Below, one piece after another: positions 11,128-22,296 of a DNA stretch of 64,000 nt. The position numbers were made by a program, and so were the translations under genes. Every line of letters starts with the position of its first letter. The stretch's first letter is position 1. The DNA is taken from positions 115,297,943-115,361,942 of the forward strand of contig CM040429.1 of assembly GCA_022702705.1 (NCBI GenBank), in the 5' to 3' direction. The notes under the pieces are model-generated. The model had not been told where the DNA came from. It worked only from the letters and a program-made list of their open reading frames with translations, and made no database searches. Source of the DNA: Papilionanthe hookeriana x Papilionanthe teres. Its lineage: Eukaryota > Streptophyta > Magnoliopsida > Asparagales > Orchidaceae.

Positions 11128-12498
11128 GTGGGTCCAAAGGATAAAGGAAAGCAGGTGGTTGCTCAGGAAGAGCCAACCCCGGCAAAGGAATTGCCCATTC
11201 GGGAAGAAACCGAGGAACATGGTAATAAAGTGGACTACAACGTGCTAGCCCATCTTAGGAAGCTACCAGCCAAACTAAGCATATACGATGCTCTGATCCT
11301 GTCAAAGGAGATGAGAGAAGCTCTGATCAAGGCTCTACTTGATCCAGAGATTTGTTTAGCTCAAATGGCCGGTAATTCCTTCGACGAGGTTTACTCGTTA
11401 AAAGAACAGCGAGGTGTTACCTTCACGGACAATGATCTATTACTGGGAACAGCGGATCTCAACCGACCGTTATACATTTCAGTCACTATTGAAAAGTTTA
11501 CGCTCTCCAGAGTGTTGATTGATCCGGGAGCATCGATCAACATAATTAATCTTCGAACGCTAGCATATTTGGAAATTGATGCTCGCGAGCTTGCAGCAGA
11601 CAAGATGTTATTAAGAGGCTTCAATCAAAAAGGAGAAAGAGCTCTTGGATCGATAACACTACTAATGAAGACCAGTGATTTAGCAAAGACAACTCCAAAA
11701 TTCCACATAATTTATTCTGAAACATCGTTCAACGCTCTACTGGTTCGACCATGGATCCATGAAAACCGGATGGTACCGTCGTCTCTGCACCAGTGCATAA
11801 AGTATTACGAAGGAGGGGAACAGTGCATCAAAGGTGAGTTGCAACCATTCTCCGTGCACGAAATTGGAATTCATAAAGATGCAGCCTACTACGCGCCCCC
11901 AAAGAAAACAATCTTTTCCAGAAATACCATACCAAATGAAGCAAAAGAAATTCGAGATGATGAAGAACTTGAAGTTCTAGTCCAACAGTTACTCACCACT
12001 CCCTTACAGCGAGATGGTGAAGATTTCTCCAGGACTCGCACCCGAGGTCGAGGCCGGGGACGAGGACGTGGAAGAAATGTTGGAACAGTTGGACAGAAGA
12101 AACCGGTCATCGATGTTGATTGGGAGAACAGTTCCAAAGAAGAAGAAGAAATCAAGAAAGAAGTAGCGATAATAAGTCAAAAGAAACCCCAGTTCAAGAT
12201 CTCTCTCGAAGATGAAAAGAATGAAGAATACAAATCAATGTATGAGAAGATTAACCATTATGTACATACTATGACCCTGACCCCGATCCATTCTAATAAG
12301 GTCGATATGGTGGTTAAGGAAGTACATGGTGGCGATATTAAACCAATCAAGTTCTACCATGGTACTTCTTCTTCGAAAACTGAAAGTGATGTACAATTTG
12401 AAGATGTTACTTCATCTGAATTAATGGAATTACCTTTTGAGTGGTACTCTCCCTGTGTTCAAAATTTAATTCAACGTGGTGTCTTACCTCGACAATAG
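11128..12498 (+). CDS. Retroviral-type aspartic protease region, element A
   Basis: A frame of 456 codons, open upstream to roughly 10970 with no clear ATG; the coordinate given begins at GTG. The aspartic protease fold is at residues ~93-250, with the active-site loop VLIDPGASINI (Asp132), Pro replacing the Thr/Ser of a typical D-T/S-G triad, as often in plant Tat elements. Residues ~314-325 are an RG-rich run (TRGRGRGRGRGR), a likely nucleic-acid-binding linker. An MTLTPIHSNK segment follows. The protease cleaves Gag-Pol. The frame ends at TAG (12496-12498), but the same frame continues with recognisable polyprotein to 12735, where the Athila element is inserted. Confidence 0.82.
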   Translation: MGPKDKGKQVVAQEEPTPAKELPIREETEEHGNKVDYNVLAHLRKLPAKLSIYDALILSKEMREALIKALLDPEICLAQMAGNSFDEVYSLKEQRGVTFTDNDLLLGTADLNRPLYISVTIEKFTLSRVLIDPGASINIINLRTLAYLEIDARELAADKMLLRGFNQKGERALGSITLLMKTSDLAKTTPKFHIIYSETSFNALLVRPWIHENRMVPSSLHQCIKYYEGGEQCIKGELQPFSVHEIGIHKDAAYYAPPKKTIFSRNTIPNEAKEIRDDEELEVLVQQLLTTPLQRDGEDFSRTRTRGRGRGRGRGRNVGTVGQKKPVIDVDWENSSKEEEEIKKEVAIISQKKPQFKISLEDEKNEEYKSMYEKINHYVHTMTLTPIHSNKVDMVVKEVHGGDIKPIKFYHGTSSSKTESDVQFEDVTSSELMELPFEWYSPCVQNLIQRGVLPRQ

Positions 12499-12735
12499 AC
12501 AAAAGCCCGATCACAACACTTTGAAAATTTATGGAATAATGCCGGTCGGCCTCCCAATTCAAAACATGGTCTTGGATTCGGCACAGTAAGATCAGTTGAT
12601 GATACGGGATTTTGTTTGGTTGTCACTTGCGAACCTAATAAAGACTGCTTGGAAGCTTCAGAAGATCTTGAAGATCTACCAATCAGAGATGCTCCACCAG
12701 AATTCGAGGAAGAAATCAAATCTACAATAGACGAG
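12499..12735 (+). pseudogene. Protease-RT linker of element A, cut by the Athila insertion
   Basis: After the TAG the same frame reads HGLGFGTVRSVDDTGFCLV and then an acidic EEFEEEIKSTIDE segment. The same linker is present in the minus-strand fragment at 40873-41870 and in copy C, so it belongs to the polyprotein. It stops at the ACGAG duplication and resumes after element B at 25820. Confidence 0.7.
12731..12735. repeat. Left target-site duplication of Athila element B (ACGAG)
   Basis: ACGAG precedes the LTR terminus TGACTCGACC and recurs right after the other LTR at 25815-25819. Removing the element restores the ...TIDEL... coding of element A. Confidence 0.9.
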
Positions 12736-14500
12736 TGACTCGACCGCCGCGCTTAACGCAGTAATGTTTGCTTTCAAAAGATAGCCAAAAAGCTTTGACT
12801 CGATTTATAAATAGCAGCTAGTGTATAAAATTAATATTATATAAGTAATATTTTTACACACTAGGGGTACTACGCAAGTATACGTATCGTTTCAAGTAAT
12901 ATAGGGTTTTTAAACAAAGACCCCAGTATCCAGTCCACAGGGAAGATTTATAGAAATAAATTTTTTATAAAGCGAAAGCGAAATATAATAGTAAAAATAT
13001 TTTTATTTTGATTATAAATTACTATTAATTTACTAGATGCAATTTAAATAAAACAATAATAAGAAAATGATTTTATAAACTTTATAAAAAATAAACAACT
13101 TTCTTTCCTTTAATTAATCTAAGATTTTTAAGATAAATTGATATTCATTGGAGAATTTAATTTATGGTATTGTGCCAAATAGAAGCATTCCTATTCTTTA
13201 CCCTTGATCCAGGTGCAAAGAAGATTGACAAATTTACAGAATTGGTCTGGATCTATTGTTAGTAGAATGGGTTAATCTAGGCTCACACTTCTAGATGTCC
13301 AAGGGTGGCTATGGTCGGCCCTACTAGTGACCCTTTCCTAGTCTATAAATCAAATTATAAGAAATTAGTCTGACACTCTAAAAACTTATCAATTCTACGC
13401 CCTTTAAATATTATCTTCCTATTTATTTGCACTTCACCATGAATAGCCCGCACATGGCCTTCGACTACCCAAGGTTTCATGTGACATTTACAAGTTAAGA
13501 GTTCTTCTCCTACAAGGTTTCTAAACTCTTCAACAGGTTTTAACAATTCAAACGACCAATTTAAAAAGTAAAGTAAGATCAGGTATTAATGTCATCATAA
13601 TGTTTTGAAAATATTTTGAATTTTAATTCTCCATCGAATCTTTATATTATCTTATCTATCTCTTCATAATTGAAGTAATAAATTAACTAATTACTCAGAA
13701 CACATTGAAAATAAATAACAAAACATGATAATTAAACTTTAAATTAAATGTAAAAATATACTTATCTCAAATATTTCTTCTACAAATCTTCTGATTCCTA
13801 CTGACTCCACAGTGTAATGAACTCTAGATGCAATAACTTGAAAATAAACTCACTAAACTAAACAAAAGTGGCCCTAAGTTTCTCTCTCTAATTCTCTCTC
13901 TAAGGATGAGAGATCTTAAAGTAGATAAGAGAAAGGGGTACAATGGGAGGGGCACATTTTCTGAAGAATTGGACCTCTATTTATAGGCTTCAAGAGTTGC
14001 CTTGAGGCACCTCTTCAAAACATGTCCACATTGAATCTTCTAAAAAGTCGGTCTGGCGCCTAGGCGCCGGACACCGCGTCCAGTTCTTCGCACCTCTTCA
14101 CTTTGGCTCGCACCTCTTCGCGATTAAAACCGTTTTGGAGCATCCAAATGCAATGTATCACATGTCCTATTATCAAGGAACAACTGCCAGCCTTCTAGAA
14201 TGTCCAATAACCGCTCACTCCGTCAAAATAACTGATCAAACGTTGTCAAAAACTTTACAGGTTTCCAGTATCGAGTCTGGCGCTTAGGCGCCAGTTTCTG
14301 GCGCCTAGGCGCCAGGCCATATTTTTTTATACTTTTGGTATTTTGCTCCATTTTTGCTCCTTTTTGCTCCTTTTTCCTTCTTAGACCTTTTTACATTACC
14401 TACATCGAAAAACACAAAAAATACCATTCATTAAAGCATAATATCCTTAGAAATTAATAAGAATTAAGACATAAAGAAATAGGTATTTTTTTATAGATCA
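12736..14500 (-). repeat. 3' LTR of Athila element B
   Basis: About 1.77 kb. On the plus strand it runs from TGACTCGACC to TTATAGATCA, so in element orientation it is TGATCTATAA...GGTCGAGTCA. It matches 24013-25814 with few substitutions and small indels. It carries a TATA box (complement of 13977-13986) and the GGCGCCTAGGCGCC palindromes near 14054-14070 and 14277-14316. Confidence 0.9.
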
Positions 14501-14514
14501 AAACCCCCCAAACT
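14501..14514 (-). other. Polypurine tract of Athila element B
   Basis: In element orientation AAGTTTGGGGGGTTT directly abuts the 3' LTR. This is the expected priming site for plus-strand DNA synthesis. Confidence 0.85.
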
Positions 14515-15779
14515 TAAATGTTACTTGTCCTCAAGTAACTCTTTTCACTACATAAAAAAATAACTTTTGGAAATAAATGATAAATATTTAGGATTCCTTA
14601 TAATTTTTGATTTTATAAAGTCTTTAGTAAATTATTAACCCAATTTCACTAACTAGGTTTAATTTTAAGAATTTAAAGAATATTTAACTACCAAATCATA
14701 AGATTTCAAACTTTTCATTCATTTTGAAAATAATAGAAGTCTATTATAATAAGCTTTCATAGATTATTTACAAGAAAAAGATCTTCTTTAAAAATATTTT
14801 CTAAATAAATATTTATGCTTACAAATTAAGTAAAGTATGTAATTAGTTTTCTTCCTATAAGATAATTCAAGTGAAGCTAATTTTTTATTAGGCATTTCCT
14901 CAAGCTTCTCCTCTCTATCTTTTTTTTTTTTTATATATATATATAGAGGATTACTATATCTGGATAGCTTGTTAATGGTTTTGAACTTCACTATCCTTAA
15001 CTTATATTTTCAAAACTTATACACATCTCCACTTAATTATTATAACATAAATAAAAATTCAAAAAGAATTACAATCTTTTTCTTTTTCAAGTGATAATTT
15101 TTTATTACTTAATATTTCTAAAATTCTATTATTTCTATCATTAATAGAAAAATTCTTTTTCTCATTCTTCTTTAAGTTAAATAATTCTATTCCTAAAATC
15201 AATCAAAGTTAGTAAAATTTTGGTTAATTTCACTAATTTGTTTATAATTTCAAAAATAAAAGTGATCTCAAATAAATTCTTCATTCCTTAAGTTATGTTA
15301 AAAAGTTTCTATTTTTAAGAAAGTATTAGCTCTTTAAGGACAAATAAAATTTAATTTTGAATGGATTTTCCCTTCCCCCAAACTTAAGTTTTGGTATACT
15401 ATGATAATTTGAAAGTATGAGAGAAAGAAAATCATAAGTATTTTTAGTAAGTATGTAAAAAAAAACATTCTTAAAAAGAAAAATTAACTTCTAAACATGC
15501 TTTTTTGAATAATTAAGATAAAATTGAAGCATGTATATAGAAAGGTAAGAAGGCTAATTTTATGATGATATTAAATTTGAAATAGAATTAAAACAGAGCA
15601 AAAAAATTAAGTACTAAACATTAAACTAAAACAACATATAAACTAATTCTAAATTCAAGTCTCAACACAACGGAATCCTAATACTAAATGTACCAACATA
15701 CATCGAATACAAAACTAACAAACAATCCAAATAAAACAAACTAACAGTGTTACACATCAAAGAAATCGATAACAACTAA
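14515..15779 (-). other. AT-rich 3' noncoding region of Athila element B
   Basis: Very AT-rich sequence between the env-like region and the polypurine tract, with a poly(T) run followed by a TA repeat near 14921-14945. No credible ORF or domain is visible. A second stretch CCCCCAAACTTAAGTTTTGG near 15375-15394 resembles the polypurine tract region in reverse orientation sense and may be a decayed or internal tract. Confidence 0.55.
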
Positions 15780-16980
15780 TCACTAGCTGTAGCCTCATCA
15801 TCATCTTCATCACCAAAGGAAAATTCTATGTCCTTAGGATCAACAAATGGTGTGAATCTAGGAAAAGTAGGAAAATTAACATCAAGTTCACCCTTTAGAA
15901 ATCTGACTAGGGCTTCATCATACTCAGCATCATAATTACTCTTCCTCTGGGTATAATCAAATAAATGATCTAGTTTTCTATCAAAAGTATCAATCCTGCA
16001 GTGAGTTTGAAATAACTCCCGCCGTCGTTCTAAAACCGATCATGCATTGATTCCCGAAATCCGATGGTGGCTCAGTAGAAGTAGAGGGTCTAGAAGTAGA
16101 AGGTCTACCTGAAGTATGTGCAGAAGTAGAAGGAGCGGTCGATCTCTTCCCTCGAAGACGATCATAGATACTAACACTCTTCTGTCCAATTGGCTTAGTA
16201 GACTTCAGCTTCTCCTCAGAAATATCAACAGTGACTCCATTACTAACACATAGTGAATAGATCAAAGATGGAAATCCCAATCCAACAGAAGTGCTGGATC
16301 TCATAGTAGACTCCACAGAATCATAAATAATGCTTCCGACATCAATAGGCTTCCTCTCCTGAATGCAGTAATTTAAGATCGCTCGATCTCTAGTCACTTC
16401 ACTCAGGTGGTTGGAAGGTAACAATCTTGCAGAAATAAAGTAGTGCCATGCTTTAGATACACCATTTAATTCAGAGGATTTGAAGTTTACCCTCTTTCCG
16501 TTCTCGATCTTCCAAGATCCAGAACTGTTAGTCAGATAAGCAATAATCATGTCCAAATCTCCCTCAGATGGTGATAATCCAAAATAATAGCACTCAATAG
16601 TCGGTGGCAGGCCATAGAATATGTTGATTCTTTATAGAGTAAATCCTACTCCGATTCCTCTAACAAAGACTTCAGAATCCTCGACATCCATAAAATTTAC
16701 ATAACATTCTCGAACAATCGGGATAACAGCAATAGCAGTAAAGTAACAAAATCGTTGCGAGTTGTGCGCAACGATAGTGTTTTCGATCATCTCCCCAGGA
16801 TGATAAAAACTTCGTTTCGAGATGAACTTTCTCGACGACGCAAGTTCGTGGAAGCGAAAATGCGTAGCCGTAGTTGGAAATTTGCTGCTATCAAAATTTT
16901 CTCGTCCTTTCCCGCGCTAAGATTTTGGAGCCATCTAAACGTGAAAGAAAACAAGAACTAATTTAGGAATCAAAGATTTA
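15780..16980 (-). pseudogene. Env-like/plant transposon protein ORF of Athila element B
   Basis: On the minus strand, downstream of integrase, the frame carries a segment of the type IPIVRECYVNFMDVEDSEVFVRG, then a glycine-proline-containing FYGLPP motif, a VSKAWHYFISARLLPSNH block, and a VTRDRAILNYCIQERKPIDVG block. This pattern matches the 'putative plant transposon protein' domain found downstream of integrase in many Athila elements. The C-terminal part is Ser/Thr/Pro-rich and ends acidic. It is interrupted by a stop near 16636 and a frame change near 15990; the longest piece is 188 codons (15990-16556). The function is unknown. I see no convincing signal peptide or transmembrane helix, so calling it an envelope protein would rest on position only. 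Confidence 0.7.
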
Positions 16981-17735
16981 AACTCTTTTTAAGTTTATAA
17001 AACTTAAAATAAGTTTAAAAATCTAAAGAAATAACTAAAAATCGAATATTTTTTCAAATTTTTTTTTCTTAGCAAAACTTAGGGAAATCTATGGTGAAAA
17101 TCGAAAATAAATGGTTTAAAGTGTAGATCTGACCTTGAGACGAAGAAATCGAGTGGTTTCGCTCTCAAATCCTTAATGTTTTGACCTCAAAATGGATCTA
17201 GAGGATGTATTTTCACGAAAATGGGGAAGAAGATGAAGCTTAGGGATAAAAAATGGCTTTTGGGGGTTTAAATGGTAATTTTCGGGTAGCAGGCCGAACT
17301 GGCGCTTAGGCGCCGAATTCTGGCGCCTAGGCGCCAGACTCGCCTTTCACAAAATTTTTTTTTTACAATTTATTTTTCCACCAAAATTCATAAATTCAAC
17401 TTCCAATTACTCATATCAGAGCAGGGCTTCAGTTTCTAACTTCCACAACATTTTTCAAAAATTTATAAAAATTAAATATTGAATCCACCAATCAAACATA
17501 AGGTTTTCAATTAAACTCACTAATTTCCATTTAAAATCTTCAATTTTGACTCAATACATTCCGGATAAGTACTACATTTGATTCAAGTTCCTAATACACA
17601 CTCAATCATAACAAGTTCAAAGCAAATACAACACACATTGAACATGAAAGCAAATATACTAACAAACACAATCGATTCTCTAAATCGATTCAACGACTCA
17701 ACAAACCATAATAACTATCTCTTTACCAGAATATT
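16981..17735 (-). other. Noncoding spacer with paired GC palindromes in Athila element B
   Basis: AT-rich spacer between the two post-integrase ORFs. It contains two adjacent copies of the TGGCGCxTAGGCGCC palindrome at about 17300-17336. No gene is seen. Confidence 0.6.
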
Positions 17736-18083
17736 CTAATCTTCACAAGGGAAATTGTGTATTCCACCTGGAAAGAAGACTAACGCTCTCGGGAAATCCG
17801 TAGCCATCTTTTCATCAATCCACTTGTTCTTCGCATACATTTCAACTTGAGCATCTTGATAAGCCGCAATATGATCAAATTGAAGTTTCATTTGCCATTC
17901 TATATGTTCAACTTGATGAAACATGTCATAAAGGCGATCTCCAATCCTTTTAAAATCTTCTTCAACCTTATCTAAACGACTAGAAATTTTCTCTAAACTT
18001 ACAGCGATGAAACCATTGAAGTAGGGTTGAGGATCCCTTGAGACCTTGTCCCTAGCCTCTTCTCCATGATTTCTCCTTTCCAT
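17736..18083 (-). CDS. Small coiled-coil ORF downstream of Athila integrase
   Basis: An open frame of 115 codons beginning with ATG (complement of 18083-18081). Residues ~28-75 have a strong heptad pattern (ISSRLDKVEEDFKRIGDRLYDMF), so a coiled coil is likely. No catalytic motif is seen. It lies between integrase and the env-like ORF, flanked on both sides by GGCGCCTAGGCGCC palindromes. Similar short helical ORFs occur in this region of other Athila elements as I understand the family, with no known role. It may be a separate small protein or the remnant N-terminal part of a longer post-integrase ORF. Confidence 0.5.
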   Translation of the reverse strand: MERRNHGEEARDKVSRDPQPYFNGFIAVSLEKISSRLDKVEEDFKRIGDRLYDMFHQVEHIEWQMKLQFDHIAAYQDAQVEMYAKNKWIDEKMATDFPRALVFFPGGIHNFPCED

Positions 18084-18765
18084 TTCTTCAAAAATTTCTC
18101 AAATCTCTCAAGAATGAAATGTAAGGGACGTAATTTTGATTGTTTGATGGTTAGGGAAGATGATGGGTAGATTTAAAGGGGAAAATCGTGTGAAAAACTG
18201 AAAATTTTCGGTTTTTGCACGACCCAGTAACCATGGCGCTTAGGCACCGAATCTGGCGCTTAGGCGCCAGACCTATTGATACATAGTTGATTCTGGCGCT
18301 TGGGCGTCGAATTCTGGCGCCTAGGCACCGGAACTATGTTCAACTCCGTTTCGCCTAATAGTTAAATTTTCAAAATTTCGCTCTCCAAGATAGGTAAATT
18401 ATACTGGTAAGAGTAATTTAGACTCGATAACTCACATTGTAAACTATCATAATGAAGGTTAACTTGATCTTCGTTTTACTCATATTTAAAATAGAGTGAT
18501 CCTATTTTTAAATCTTACATACCTCAAAATAATTTTCAGCCTAAGTCAACCAAGACTTATGAGCATCAAATTTTTCTAAAGTAATATAAAATTAATCAAG
18601 ATCGAGGCATAACCTTACATTAAAACACAAAAACACAAGATAATTATGAGTTGCCTCCCATAAAGCGCTTGGTTTAACGTCGTCAGCCCGACTTAAGTAA
18701 ATCTTTAATCAGGTTGACTCAATTCATAAGCCTCTTTATAAATCTTCTTAATATCTCCCAAATAA
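18084..18765 (-). other. Spacer between integrase and post-integrase ORFs, element B
   Basis: AT-rich sequence with three or four imperfect copies of the GGCGCxTAGGCGCC palindrome at about 18234-18330. A TGCCTCCCATAAAGCGCTTG block near 18652-18671 resembles a stretch common just after integrase in Athila elements. No ORF is supported. Confidence 0.5.
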
Positions 18766-18769
18766 AGCT

Positions 18770-20000
18770 TCAATCTTAATCCATTTACTTTAAAAAAAAT
18801 TTTCAGTTTTGGGATCTTTAATATCCACAGCTCCATAATGGTATACTTTCTCAACAAAATAAGGTCCAATCCATTTAGATCTTAATTTTCCAGCAAAAAG
18901 TCTTAAACGAGAATTAAACAGTAAAACTTTTTTTCAAGGCTCAAAAATTTTTCCTAAAATTTTCTTATCATGCAACATCTTCATTTTCTCTTTATAAATC
19001 CTCGCATTTTCATACGATTCATTTCTAATTTCTTCCATCTCATTTAATTGCAATAATCATTTTCTCCTGCTTTATTCAAATTAAAATTAAACTCCTTTAT
19101 CGCCCAATAAGCTTTATGTTCAAGTTATACAGGTAAGTGACAATGTTTACCATAAATTAACTGGTAAGGTGACATTCCAATTGGTGTCTTATAAGCTGTT
19201 CTATAAGCCCATAATCCAGAATCAAGTCTATCAACCCAATCAGTTCTTTTAGGATTAACAGTCTTTTATAAATTTTTTTTAATTTCTATGTCTGATACTT
19301 CAGTCATTCCACTAGTTTGAGGATGATAAGCAGTTGCAATTCTATGTTTGATTCCAAATTTTTGAAGTAATGATTGAATTCTTATATTCCTGAAATGACT
19401 TCCACCATCAGTGATAATTACCTTAGGCATTCCAAATCTTGAAAATATCATTTTCTTTAAGAATTTTGAAACACTTCTGGAATCACAGTTTGGTGAAGCA
19501 ACAGCTTCAATCCACTTTGAAACATAAATAATATATAAATTTTTCCAGATGATGGAACAAATGGTCCCATAAAGTCTAATCCCCATATATAAAAAATTTC
19601 AACTTCCAATATATAGTTTAACGACATTTCATCTTTCCTAAATATATTTCCCATCCTTTGACATCGATCACATGTTTTCACATATTGTCTCACATCTTTA
19701 AATAAGGTAGGCCAATAAAATCCATAATTTAAAATTTTAAATGCAGTTTTATCTATGCCAAAGTGTCCTCCAAAATCAGAATCATGATATTTTTGAATAA
19801 TAGCAAAAGTTTCCTCATAAGGTACACATCTTCAAATCATAGAATCTTTACCAATTTTAAATAAATGAGATTCTTCCCAAATATAAGATTTAGCATCATA
19901 TTTAAATTTCTTAATAAATTTGTTATCCAAGTCGTAAGGTAAAATATTGCTAACTAAATAATTAACAATATCAGCATACCACGGTGTTTTGTATCTTTAA
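18770..20000 (-). pseudogene. Integrase of Athila element B (broken)
   Basis: Integrase inserts element cDNA into the host genome. On the minus strand the N-terminal zinc-binding region is visible as GHFG...FYWPTLFKDVRQYVKTCDRC, in several frames. The catalytic core reads LDFMGPF, then VIITDGGSHF and YHPQTSGMTEV. In the 19266-19586 frame the second Asp (residue 60) and the Glu (residue 96) are separated by 35 residues, the DD35E spacing. The C-terminal GPY/F module shows as KLRSKWIGPYFVEKV at about 18800-18900. Frameshifts occur around 19450-19590 and a stop ends the core ORF after IEIKKN. It lies after RNase H, the normal Gypsy order. Confidence 0.8.
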
Positions 20001-20220
20001 ATAACATATAAAGATTCATCAGGGAATTTCTCATTTATATTTTCTTCCGAAATAATATCATTTTTAATTCTAGACAAATGATCAACAATTTCGTTTTCAG
20101 TTCCTTTTCTATCTACTATTTGAAAATCAAATTCTTATAGAATTAAAAACCATCTTATAAGTCTAGGTTTAGAATCCTTCTTAGATATTAGATATTTAAT
20201 AACAGAATGATCAGTATGAA

Positions 20221-20607
20221 CTATGCATTTAGTACCAAGAAGATAAGGTCTAAATTTATCAAAGGCATATATACTATAGCTAGAAGTTCTTTCTCAGTGG
20301 TAGTGTAATTTTTTTGTGTTTCGGTGAGAGTTTTACTAGCATAATATACAACTTTGAAAACTTTCTCATTTTTTTGTCCTAATACAGCTCCAATTGCAAA
20401 ATCACTTGCATCACACATTAATTCAAAAGATCTATTCCCGTCAGGTGCAACAATGATAGGTGCAGTTATTAATTTTTCTTTTAGAATATTAAAAGCATTA
20501 ATACAATTTTCATTAAATTCAAATTGTGCATCTTTTTCTAATAAATGACAAAGAGGTTTAGCAATTTTAGAAAAATCCTTTATATATCTTCTATAAAATC
20601 CAAGCAT
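20221..20607 (-). pseudogene. RNase H of Athila element B
   Basis: A 128-codon frame. It opens with the RT connection segment LGFYRRYIKDFSKIAKPL and continues into the Ty3-type RNase H core, with FELMCDASDFAIGAVLGQ (catalytic Asp in CDAS), VYYASKTLTETQKNYTTTEKELLAIV (Glu of TTEKE). The expected C-terminal part is in other frames or lost beyond a frameshift near 20270. RNase H degrades the RNA strand during reverse transcription. Truncation makes this copy nonfunctional. Confidence 0.82.
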
Positions 20608-21600
20608 GACCTAGAAAACTTCTCACATCGATAATGATAGTAGGTGGTTGCAATTCAGCAATAATTTTCACTTTTGCTTGATCTACTTCCAACCCTTTCC
20701 GTGATACTTTGTGTCCAAGTACAATGCCTTCTGTGACCATAAATTGACATTTTTCCCAGTTAAGAACTAAATTTGTTTATTTGCATCTTTTCAGAACTTT
20801 GGCTATGTTTTCCAAACAAGATTCAAAAGAAGTTCCAAAGACTGAAAAATCATCCATGAATATTTCAATTCCTTTGTCAATCAAATCACAAAATATTGAC
20901 ATCATACATCTTTGAAAAGTTGCAGGTGCATTACATAAGCCAAAAGGCATTCTTCTAAAAGCAAATGTTCAATAAGGACTTGTAAATGTTGTCTTTTCTT
21001 GGTCCTCAGGAGCAATAAGTAATTGATGATAACCAGAATATCCAACCAGAAAATAGAAATATGAGTGTTCAGCTAATTTATCGAGCATTTGATCCAAGAA
21101 AGGTAAAGGAAAATGATCCTTTCTAGTGGCCCTATTTAGTTTCCTATAGTCAATACAAATTCGCCATCCAGTAACTTGTCTTGTAGGAATAAGTTCATTT
21201 TATCATTAACAATGATAGTTACTCCTCCTTTCTTCGGAACACAATGAATAGGACTTACCCATTGACTATCCGAAATAGGATAAATAATACCAGCATCTAA
21301 CCACTTAATAATTTCTTTTTTAACAACCTCTTTTATAATAGGATTTAATCTTCTTTTCAATTCTATAGTAGGTTTAAAATTTTCTTCCATTAAAATTCTA
21401 TGCTTGCAAATGGAAGGGCTTATTCTTTTTATATCAGCAATAGTCCAACCAAAAGCTTTCTTATAATTCTTTAACACACCTAGTAATTTTTCTTCTTGAT
21501 CTTTACTCAGTTCAGAAGAAATAATAACAGGTAAAGTTAACGAATTTCCAAGAAAAGCATATTTTAAATGGGAAGGTAACATTTTTAATTCTAGTTCAGG
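20600..21600 (-). pseudogene. Reverse transcriptase of Athila element B
   Basis: The 21136-21582 frame starts with the conserved run-in (LKYAFLGN, then KAFGWTIADIKRISPSICKHRI) and reaches WVSPIHCVPKKGGVTI. The rest of the domain is recognisable in other frames, including MPFGLCNAPATFQRCM and the catalytic IEIFMDDFSVFG, an FMDD motif typical of Athila, at about 20855-20895. Breaks include a frameshift near 21195 and a stop just before the palm motif region. It copies element RNA into DNA and sits between protease and RNase H as expected for Ty3/Gypsy. Confidence 0.85.
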
Positions 21601-21710
21601 TGCTTTTTTAATTGAGGGTAAAAGTATATCATTTTGAGTTATGTCTAAAGTTTCCCAATTATCTTTAATAAAATGAGTCTCTTCTTCTTCTACTATTTCA
21701 TCTTCATCAG

Positions 21711-22292
21711 TTAAAAATTCAAATTTTTCTTCAAAATAACATTACATTTTTCTTGATAATGTTTTTCAATTAAATAATCAATTATATCCATTCGATAACA
21801 TTTCTCTTTATCGTGGTACTTCATTGATTTAAGAACATTGAATTTAATTTCTTGATCATTGACTCTCATGGTTAATTCTCCTTTTTGCACATCAATCATA
21901 GCTCATCCGGTAGCTAGAAAAGGTCTTCCTAAAATAATAGGTATCTCTTTATCTTCTTCCATATCAAGTACTATGAAATCTACAGGGAAGATAAATTTAT
22001 CCACTTTAACAAGGACATCCTCTATAACTCCTTTAGGATAAGTGATAGATCTATCAGCTAACTGAAGAGTTACAGTGGTGGGAGTAATATCTCCTAAATC
22101 CAATCTTCGATAGATAGAAAATGGCATGAGATTAATACTTGCTCCTAAATCACATAAAGCTTTTCCGCAAAATTTTTCTCCAATAGCACAGGGTATAGTG
22201 AAACTTCCAGGATCCTTAAGCTTTTCAGGTAATTTCTTTTGAATTATTGCACTGCATTCTTCACTTAATGCAACGAGTTTTAAAAGCTTCAA
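21711..22292 (-). pseudogene. Aspartic protease of Athila element B
   Basis: The 21903-22292 frame reads SFTIPCAIGEKFCGKALCD, with the active-site motif ALCDLGASINLMP (D-L-G rather than D-T/S-G, a known Athila variant), then the flap region and the LGRPFLATG motif that marks the end of retropepsin-like domains. After a stop right after that motif, the domain's tail (DVQKGELTMRVNDQEIKFNV) continues at 21711-21899. The protease would process the Gag-Pol precursor. It lies between gag and RT. Confidence 0.85.
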
Positions 22293-22296
22293 ATTT

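Noticed and set aside
16755..16961. Plus-strand ORF of 68 codons
   Set aside because: It is antisense to the Athila env-like region, whose conserved minus-strand motifs explain the sequence.
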